Assembly: GCA_035578175.1 (NCBI GenBank)
Contig: JAQMRL010000006.1
Location: 60,443,001-60,507,000 of the forward strand
Reading direction: 5' to 3'
DNA length: 64,000 nt
Source of the DNA: Catonia carolina
Lineage: Eukaryota; Arthropoda; Insecta; Hemiptera; Achilidae
Part shown: positions 56,945 to 64,000 of the stretch, one piece after another
Numbering within the stretch: the stretch's first letter is position 1
Layout: every line of letters begins with the position of its first letter
Notes under the pieces: model-generated
The model's input: only the letters and a program-made list of their open reading frames with translations
Told to the model about the DNA's origin: nothing
Databases searched by the model: none
Position numbers and translations under genes: made by a program

Positions 56945-57717
56945 TTACTATTGCAACAAAGAACTTTCCTTTCGTCATCAAAAAGCTCCTGGATGTAATC
57001 TTCCCACAGCTTCAACTGTTCCCCTGTATCAAGAATTATTCTCCCATTATCATCAGTCATGAAATAGCTTCTGTTACTTTGCTTGCCAGTAAATTCCCTT
57101 ATTTTCTTGTGCATGTTATGAGAGTCGTTTAGGACTTGTAACCTTTCCATTTCCTCACATTTCTCCCTCAACCATGCTTCCTTTGCCCTTCTACATTTGT
57201 ATCGGATCTGGTTATTGATTTCCTTATATGTTTGCCTGTTACTAGTTCTGAATTTACGGCGTTCCTCCATCAGATCTAGAATTTCCTCTGTCATCCAATG
57301 TTTACCTTTATTTGTTCTCTGGCACTTGAGATACTTCCTACACGGTTGCAGTAGCGCTGTCTTGAACTCCTTCCATATCAATTCAGGCTCATCAACTCCA
57401 CAGACTTGATTACACATGAACTCCAGCTTTTCATTGATCTCACAAGAAACGTTTTCTCTTACTGTAGCATTCTTGAGCTTTTTGGTATCCAACTGAGTAT
57501 GTATTTTCACTGGCTTTGCTGTCTTCAGTCTTACTTTCATTTCTGCCACTAGTAGATTGTGATCTGAGCTAATGTCAGCACCTGGGTATGTTTTAGCACT
57601 TTTTACAGCATTTCTATACCTCTGGTTGATCATGATATAATCAATCTGATTGCGAATGATTCTCACATTGGAGTCTTGAGGCGATTTCCAAGTATAAAGT
57701 CGTCTTTTCGGTAGCTC
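56945..57717 (-). pseudogene. RTE LINE endonuclease C-terminus and linker
   Basis: This middle frame reads ELPKRRLYTWKSPQD, then RNQIDYIMINQRYRNAV and ADISSDHNLLVAEMKVRLK. The SDHN motif is the C-terminal active-site part of APE-type endonucleases. It is followed by a charged linker (LMEERRKFRTSNRQTYKE) to QELFDDERK. It is shifted by one base relative to the segments on both sides. Confidence 0.88.
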
Positions 57718-58387
57718 GAAACAGAGTATTGGTGATGACCATGCTGTTTTCTTGGCAGAACTGAAGGAGACGGTCTCCTCTCTCATTCCTTTCACCCAAT
57801 CCAAAACGACCAATCCATTGGTTACTTTGACCTTGTCCTATCTTTGCATTAAAGTCACCCATGACTATAGTAACATCTTGATGTTTGAACATATTCATCA
57901 CAGTGTTGACATCTTCATAGAATCTCTCTATCAGTTCCTCCCCCCCGTCTGCTGTTGGAGCATAGACCTGAATCAGATTCAGTGTGCCAATGTCCAAATG
58001 GAACTGAAGAAGCATTACTCTGTCCGACAAAGGAAGAAAATTTTTCACTGCATTCTTGATGGATTTATCAATTATCACCGCTACACCATTCAAATTTGAA
58101 TTTTCATTGCTACCCGAATAATAAATGGTACTATCATGTAGGTCTCTCTGTCCACTATCCTTCCATCTACACTCACTGATACCCATTATTTGTATATTTA
58201 ACCTGTTCATTTCCTGGACAATATTGTGGGCCTTACCAAGTTCAAGCATGCTCCTCACATTCCAGGTGCCTATTCTTAATTTACTTCGAAGAGTTTTTAT
58301 TTTAGAAGCATTCATCAAAACTGTCCCCCCCGGAGAACCGATTGGGAGACTTGAAACTCCGGATAATTTTGTCCTGATGCCTGCCAT
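57718..58387 (-). pseudogene. RTE LINE APE-type endonuclease, N-terminal part
   Basis: It starts at the Met at 58387. It has LRIGTWNVRSMLELGKAHNI (Asn in the active site), MGISECRWK (Glu), YYSGSNENSNLNGVAVIID, APTADGGEE and VMGDFNAKIG (Asp and Asn). This pattern is that of RTE/BovB endonucleases, also known from vertebrate bucentaur-like proteins that captured the domain. It nicks the target DNA. The frame runs off at about 57718 with a single extra base in CTGTTTCGAG (minus). Confidence 0.9.
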
Positions 58388-58729
58388 TCATGATTTTACT
58401 AGGGCAATCCCATGGGATCTTTAATGTAGCGGTTGCCCGTTGCCATCTACATTCTTATGCCGTTTACCAAATAAGCTGGTTTATCCGCCTTTGGGGCCAA
58501 TTCCTCAACCCCAGGACAAAAGAGTGCCCTTCTCCTGGATATTCAGCCGCACCTCTGATGACAGACGCTGACCTACAAGCCGCTTGATGCAAGACAGACG
58601 CTGTAGGATTTCCTGGTTGGTTTTTGTCCACCCTGGGTATTTTATTTCCCCAGTACTCCCCTCCTAGGAGGTGAGCGTACCCCATCGCCAGGGGCGGCCC
58701 CCGATAGCAGATCCAACAACAGCCACGGG

Positions 58730-58741
58730 TACAATATCATT
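58730..58741. repeat. 12-bp target-site duplication, 5' side of the RTE LINE
   Basis: TACAATATCATT, identical to 55390-55401. Confidence 0.9.
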
Positions 58742-58785
58742 AACCACGCACAATCCAAGGCTTATGTTGGAATCTGAATCAAATA

Positions 58786-59215
58786 AAAAAAAATCTGGTG
58801 TGAAACTTTTATTTCAAAACTTTTTTTGTGTAACACTTAGTTTAGCGGTAATTAAAATTTGGTTTTTTCTTCATGAAAATCTGTGAAAAAAATGTTTTTT
58901 TCAGATTTCGGCCTTAGTATTCATTTTACGACTAAAGTGTGTAAAAATCAAATTTATAGGGAATTAAAAGATCTACAACTTTAATTTAAAGCATTTTTCT
59001 CTACAGAGTTTAGCGTGCAAGAGTGAATTTCCGTAATATTAAGTCTAACTGAAGTTGATTTTAATTTTGCATCATTCACTCATGATTAAAATTACGTTGT
59101 GTTTTTTGAGGTTAGGTTTTTTATTTATTTCTAATGTTTTACTAATGTTAGGTTATAGTGTGCATTATTTGCATTGGCAAAAGAAAGCCGTGTGAGTGTT
59201 TCACACCAGATTTTT
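58786..59215 (+). mobile_element. family B, fold-back solo of its 3' half
   Basis: It begins with AAAAATCTGGTGTGAAAC (the 3' end of the family reversed) and passes straight into the plus-strand family B interior (CACTTAGTTTAGCGGTAATT). It finishes GTGTTTCACACCAGATTTTT. The two ends therefore form an 18-bp terminal inverted repeat not present in full-length copies. Confidence 0.7.
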
Positions 59216-59505
59216 CAACTTGAAAAAGTATGCGCTGACGTACGGTTTGAAAGTGAAATTCTTCAGTTTTCTAGGTCTAGGAATTCACTGGAGAAGGTTA
59301 CAATTCGATAACTTTAACGGTTACAGAGATACCTAATTTTTTTTTGTTTTCTGGCAGGACTCCCAGAAAACAAATATTTGGGAAATAGTTTTCAAATGAC
59401 ACCATAATCATTAGAATCGGGCCGGTAGAACTCCAGAAATAGTTAACACAACAAAACATTATACAATTTTATACAGTAGTAGAGTATAGATATTAACACA
59501 TCTTT
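59216..59505. other. no gene recognised
   Basis: AT-rich; nothing recognised. Confidence 0.5.
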
Positions 59506-59696
59506 AACAAAAATAATTTACAGATTTAAAATTTAAAACAATGCACCCTAAAGTGCAGGTTACCTAAAAAAATCCGGAAATGAATTCCTGACCATAAGAA
59601 TGAAAAGATACACCTGACTATATATATCTAGAAGAAGTACATAAAACTTTTTTTAGGTTACATTTGAACACGCAGGCTTTTTATCGTTTATTTATA
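59506..59696. repeat. about 190-bp duplicated segment, copy A
   Basis: From AACAAAAATAATTTACAGAT through CACCCTAAAGTGCAGGTTAC to CGTTTATTTATA. Almost identical to 60551-60742. Confidence 0.9.
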
Positions 59697-60521
59697 CAGG
59701 GTGATTCACGAAGATATGCAGAAACTTTAGGAGCTCATTGTACATGTAAAAAAAATAAAAAAAGTTTATATCAACATGGGTCCGGAAATGCTTCGTTTCC
59801 GAGTTACGGCTAGCGAAAGTTTCGCTCGGGTTTCAGCTCACCAGGTGAAATGAGATCTTCCTGAAATTCTGGTAAGATAAATAAAGGGGCGAATTCAATC
59901 ATTTCTTATGGTTTTTGATCTGATAAATTGAATAAAACAGGTCCCAGAACTGTAAGTTAAATATTTTTTAAGAAAACCAGTGTCAAATGCAAAGAATTGA
60001 GGGGAAAAACATATTTTTTCATCTTTGCCAAGGATAATTTTGTTATTTCACCAAGAAACAGTTAAAATTTTTGAATAAAACATGTAGAAAATTTTATTCT
60101 GAACAAACCGGTGTAAATAAAGTACACAGAAAGCGAATAGATGTTTGATTAAATGAATTTTTATTCATAACAGTACAAAGTAAAATTAACCGGAAAAACA
60201 AAGATGAAAAAATGTGTTTTTTTCACTCCATTTTTTGCATTTGAGACTGGTTTTCTCAAAAACTATTTAACTTACAGTTCTGGAACCTGTTTTATTCAAT
60301 TTATCAGGTCAAAAACCATAGGAAACCCCTTAATCTACCTTACCAGAATTTCAAGAAGACTTCTTTTCACCTGGTGAGCTGAAATCAGGGCGAAATCTTT
60401 CGCTAGCCGTAACTCGGTAACGAAGCATTTCCGGACCCATGTTTATATATAAACTTTTTTCATTATTTTTACATGTACAATGGGCTCTCAAAGTTTCTGC
60501 ATATCTTCGTGAATCACCCCG
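59697..60521. mobile_element. long-TIR fold-back MITE, second copy
   Basis: 825 bp, from CAGGGTGATTCACGAAGATA to its complement, with TA on both sides (59695-59696 and 60522-60523). It matches 18946-19780 throughout, including the central 170 bp. It is inserted exactly at the junction between duplicated segments A and B. Confidence 0.88.
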
Positions 60522-60550
60522 TATTAACAACAAAAATAATAATACAGATC

Positions 60551-60742
60551 AACAAAAATAATTTACAGATTTAAAATTTAAAACAATGCACCCTAAAGTG
60601 CAGGTTACCTAAAAAAAATCCGGAAATAAATTCCTGACCATCAGAATGAAAAGATACACCTGACTATATATACCTAGAAGAAGTACATATAACTTTTTTT
60701 AGGTTACATTTGAACACGCAGGCATTTTATCGTTTATTTATA
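60551..60742. repeat. about 190-bp duplicated segment, copy B (uninterrupted)
   Basis: Matches copy A and continues as TATATAGGCAAATC without the MITE. Confidence 0.9.
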
Positions 60743-61224
60743 TATAGGCAAATCTTTTTATATATATATTTTATATAGTTGGTTAAGAAAAGAAGACGAT
60801 GACCTCTGTACTTAGGAGTTCATATAACGGCTTGATCGTTGATTCAATCGAGCCCGAAGCAGTTTTACTAGATAGATTTCTTCTCTAGTTGTTTTAAAAT
60901 TGTGGTTTTTATCATGGTAAGGTCGTATATAAATCTAAGATTATTATTTAAAATACTATGTTCTAACCTGAAGACAAACCTACAATCAACTAGATAAGAA
61001 TATCAGTGCACCTTCTTCAATAATAAAACATTGAAGACAAAATGCATGCATCCAAAATTTCAACCTGTAGTTGTTTTCTTCTTATAAATAACTATAGTAT
61101 TCATTTGGAGTTCTATTGTTATTTAACTTTAAATATACTGTCCTTGACACCGTTATATCCTAAAATAAGCCGTCCAATCTTCTTGCATTTTATCTAAACT
61201 ATAGTATACAGCCTCATTTCCGAA
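60743..61224. other. no gene recognised
   Basis: AT-rich; TATATATA near 60757-60775. Confidence 0.5.
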
Positions 61225-61500
61225 CCTTTAAGTTCTATTGCCACGACACTAGTTTATTAATAGCTTCTAGAACTAGCGTCGTGGGAACGAAAAACTAGCA
61301 GCTAGTTTATTTAAAGCGTTAGTAAAGGAGAAAAGATCACGGGATTGACTAGCGCTAGTAAACCAGCTCGGTATGAACGTTGGAAACGTAGCTAGTTACT
61401 AATAAGCTACTAGTACAAGCAGCTAGTAAATTAGCGTCGTGGGAACCGTGAACGACACGCTAGTAGGTCCTGCTAGTACAAGCAGCTAGTAAAAAGGGGT
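61225..61500. repeat. CTAG-rich patch of short direct and inverted repeats
   Basis: CTAGTACAAGCAGCTAGTAA occurs at 61410 and 61473. TAGCGTCGTGGGAAC occurs at 61274 and 61432, with an inverted form CCACGACACTAG at 61241. CTAG tetramers are far denser than elsewhere in the window. It may be the end of an unrecognised DNA transposon. Confidence 0.6.
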
Positions 61501-61912
61501 AGTGCGAATAGGCCTTAACAGACCCGTGTAGGCAAGTTTCGTTTAAGCTTGTTATACGTTTACAGAAAGTCTGTTTATTTTTATTATACCCAGATCCCGA
61601 ACGAATCTATGTTTAGGTGTTCAAATACATTTTTTTATAATATTTTTAAGGAAATACCTGCCTTTCTTTCCTATTAATAAAATCATTTCGTGTACGGCCA
61701 ATATTTTTCCTTAACGTGGTATGCCAATGGAACCTGTACGATTTAATTTGCAATTTCATGTGAAAAACTGCATCAAAATGGTTTTTTCCAAATTACAATT
61801 TTATTATAAATTTTACAGCAAAAAATTGAAATAGCAGTAACGTGAAGTTTGTGTAAAAAAACATACACTATTGATCGCATTGGACCACATAAAATTATAG
61901 CATTTGTTATGC
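61501..61912. other. no gene recognised
   Basis: TTATACCCAGATCCCGAACGA followed by ATCTATGTTTAGGTGTT near 61578-61620 is also found, slightly diverged, near 54437-54470. The repeat is short and unclassified. Confidence 0.4.
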
Positions 61913-61918
61913 AGAATC

Positions 61919-62312
61919 CTACCCATAACAGACAAGTGGAGTGTCAAATTATTTACACTTAATCTGTTCGTTGCAGGGCTAAAATACATAGTTCTGTTTC
62001 TTATCAAATGGTCAGCCAATTAAATGACTGAATCATTTAAGAACAGAAGAGGTAGAGGTGTAAAAGACACTAGTCAGAGTATCTCCTCTGAAAATAATGA
62101 ATTTCATTATACAGCCAGACCCTGTGGTGAATGAAGTGAAGGTGTCATTTGTAGAGTGGAAAATATGTGCTTTTCAGAGGGTCCGGCATGTTGATAAGCG
62201 TACTTTTCCACTCAGTGAGGAAGGCAATGGTTAACTACCTCACTCTCGTTTTACTTAGTAAAACCTCTACAGGTTCAAACCAGTCTTTCGGCTGATGACC
62301 TAAACAACATGA
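61919..62312 (+). mobile_element. SINE-A copy (younger subfamily)
   Basis: Full length, from CTACCCATAACAGACAAGTG to CTAAACAACATGA. Flanked by AGAATC at 61913-61918 and 62313-62318. Confidence 0.85.
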
Positions 62313-62339
62313 AGAATCAAAATCGGTCTAAATATGAGT

Positions 62340-62505
62340 TCTTTTTTGTATGTTTTACGTCTGACTGTTTTGAAATTTCTGCTAATGCAGACGGTGGAGA
62401 ATTCTGATACATGAAAATTAATGATGAAAAATGCCAGACCTGACCGGGAATCGAACCCGGGACCCCGACCAGTTGCGCTAACCACTACGCCAACGGGCCG
62501 GCCGT
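62340..62505 (-). mobile_element. tRNA-derived SINE-C with target duplication
   Basis: On minus, GGCCGGCCCGTTGGCGTAGT, GGTTAGCGCAACTGG and CCCGGGTTCGATTCCCGG, then the GTCTGCATTAGCAG tail and A-rich end. Flanked by TATGAGT at 62333-62339 and 62506-62512. Confidence 0.85.
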
Positions 62506-62512
62506 TATGAGT

Positions 62513-63065
62513 ATGAAGTAATTACTGAAGATTAGCGAGAATGTTAATGGAGTTTAGCGCCCGGATTACTTTTGAATGCACCTCATGTTAATTTATTCGA
62601 AGAGAAACTATCTAATTTACGTAGAGTTTCTTTTGTTTTATTTTTATCGTATTAGTATTCTAAATAAGAAACAGGTGTTTCTTAAGCTTTTCTTCACGAA
62701 ATAACTTGAACGAACTTTTTTTTACTATACCTTATTACATTTTAAACTTTGTTCCCAATTATAGTATTTTTAAATTTAAATTATACCTTTAATCCAACGG
62801 TACCACCGTTGTGTAGACTTGTTATAATATGGTAGGCCTATTCTTAATTTCCTTACGTAACATCTGTCCGTTTTTCTGTTTTGTTATTATTAAAACAGTT
62901 TGTGCAATTTCCTTTCAGATGTTTATTTTAAACCAGGTTTAGTTTTGTTTTTTTTTTGTAAATTTTGTAATCTTGTTTATAGTATTACTATAAAGTAATA
63001 ATAGCTAGGTTTAGTTTCTAGAAACAGACAATTTCTTTATTTTGATGGTTTTCTTTTAGTTTATT
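62513..63065. other. no gene recognised; T-rich
   Basis: T-rich sequence; nothing recognised. Confidence 0.5.
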
Positions 63066-63700
63066 CTAAGTCACATAAAAATCTTCCAATCTACTCTCCT
63101 CTCGCTTTGATAGCACCCAAGTTTCACTGCCGTAGTGTAAGGTCGGCACTGCTAATGTTTTATAAAATCTCACCCTCGTGTTTTTGCTGGTGCTATTTTT
63201 AAAGTGCGGTGGATAGTTCCGCATATTTGCTGAAATCGGTGCATCTTATTGTAAGCATCTTTATCCTGTTGGTATGTAATGTTGCAACGGATACTGAAAG
63301 TGGGAGATCTGTTCCAAAATATTATTATCAATAACAATTTTGCTTCTGACTGGCTCCTTCCTCCTGAATGCCATTACCTTGGTCTTCTTCGTCGCAACTG
63401 TAAACTTATATTGTTATAGTAGGCTACTTATATATTGGGTGTAGTAGAGAAGATCTTTACTGGAACACCGAGATAAGGAAAGAACTCAACATCTTCTCTA
63501 TAAACGAAAAGGTATCTCAGACAGAATGCAGTGGTTAGAGCATGTAAACAGACTGAGGGAGGATAGGATACCTAAGCAGACACTGGGCTATAAGCCGGAG
63601 GGCAGGAGAAAACGAGGACGCCAGAGAAAGAGATGGGCAGATTTGAGAGGTTCGGAACAGGCAGAGATGTCTAATCCTTGAAAGGCAGGAAAAAAATCTT
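63066..63700 (+). pseudogene. LINE 3' end with inverted 5' segment (twin-priming form)
   Basis: 63440-63700 (plus) encodes the last part of a LINE ORF2: TEIRKELNIFSINEK, then RMQWLEHVNRLREDRIPKQT and RRKRGRQRKRWADLRGSEQA, ending EMSNP and a stop near 63680. 63070-63420 encodes, on the minus strand, the part that should come just before it: KVMAFRRKEPVRSKIVIDNN, then FYKTLAVPTLHYGSETWVLS and REESRLE. About 25 codons are missing between the two segments. Frameshifts and stops are present in both. Order and orientation are what twin priming produces. The family is close to that at 36068-36640. Confidence 0.75.
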
Positions 63701-63835
63701 GGTAATTAGCGAGTACATTGGGTTGAGGAACGGTGGATTTGATTATGTAATAGTTTCCCAGAACCTGGCCTGGTGTCGAACCCGGGACCTCCACTTTGCA
63801 GGGTAGCATGCTAACCACTGGGCCACGAAGGCAGC
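63701..63835 (-). mobile_element. tRNA-derived SINE, head near 63833
   Basis: On minus, TTCGTGGCCCAGTGGTTAGC (A-box-like), then CCCGGGTTCGACACCAGGCC (B-box-like), then a tail with ACTCGCTAATTACC. It abuts the LINE 3' end in opposite orientation. Confidence 0.65.
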
Positions 63836-64000
63836 TTATTTCGATGTTAGAATGATAATTTTATATAAATAATTTAAAAAAATGTTCTGTCAAATGCTTA
63901 TCTAAAACTATCCCTCGCTATTCTGTATTTATAAATGAGAAAGCCCTTTCTGACTGACTCATCATTATTCACTAATTCTCTTAATTGCACAAAGGCTAGA
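63836..64000. other. no gene recognised at window end
   Basis: AT-rich; nothing recognised. Confidence 0.5.

Larger units (their letters stand above)
55402..58729 (-). mobile_element. RTE-type (BovB-like) LINE, full length, 3.33 kb
   Basis: The element reads leftward: a GC-richer 5' region (58729-58388), endonuclease, reverse transcriptase and a very short 3' end. Its short repeat tail is GAAGAAGAAGAAGAATGA (on minus), the kind RTE elements use in place of poly(A). It is bounded by exact 12-bp duplications. Two single-base frameshifts (about 57718 and about 56945) split the ORF but no internal stop is seen otherwise, so the copy is fairly young. Confidence 0.9.

Noticed and set aside
56488..58685. 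Plus-strand and other-frame open frames across the RTE LINE
   Set aside because: Antisense or shifted shadows of the endonuclease and reverse transcriptase.

Overview
The window looks like AT-rich arthropod DNA, most likely from an insect. It carries piggyBac, mariner, Tigger/pogo and Helitron remnants, Jockey- and RTE-type LINEs, several tRNA-derived SINEs, and dinucleotide microsatellites. Order and species cannot be fixed from the sequence alone. I found no single-copy host gene, no functional tRNA or rRNA and no CRISPR array. The only long intact coding sequence is a transposase. The window is best read as a repeat-dense intergenic (or large intronic) region made of nested mobile elements.

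Layout. 0-5 kb: diverged direct repeats, a tRNA-derived SINE, and the decayed end of a Helitron-like helicase beside a frameshifted Ulp1-like protease. 5-13 kb: copies of two abundant families plus a LINE tail. The first family, here called SINE-A, is about 400 bp with an (AAC)n tail. The second, family B, is about 0.9-1.05 kb with subterminal inverted repeats and an internal TG tract. 13.3-16.3 kb: a complete piggyBac-like element with terminal inverted repeats, a TTAA on one side and TGAA on the other, all catalytic aspartates, and a cysteine-rich C-terminal domain on a second exon. 16.5-43 kb: interleaved SINE-A, family B and tRNA-SINE copies, a fold-back TA-target MITE, two LINE tails and long microsatellites. 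43.2-44.3 kb: a deleted Tigger/pogo element split by a mariner remnant. 44.9-49 kb: family B copies, one with a tandem duplication. 50.0-51.0 kb: a fold-back mariner derivative inside a SINE-A copy. 52.1-53.8 kb: one SINE-A copy broken by both a TIR element and a Jockey LINE. 55.4-58.7 kb: a full-length RTE-type LINE with a 12-bp target duplication and two frameshifts. 58.8-64 kb: a second fold-back MITE at a tandem-duplication junction, a CTAG-rich patch, more SINEs, and a LINE tail with a twin-priming inversion.

How it fits together. Target-site duplications and nesting order give a relative chronology. SINE-A copies are hosts for mariner, Jockey, an unclassified TIR element, tRNA-SINEs and other SINE-A copies. 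Family B copies carry the TG tracts that became most of the long microsatellites here. The strongest candidates for new description are the spliced, apparently intact piggyBac-like element, the SINE-A family with clear 7-12 bp target duplications, and the subterminal-inverted-repeat family B.
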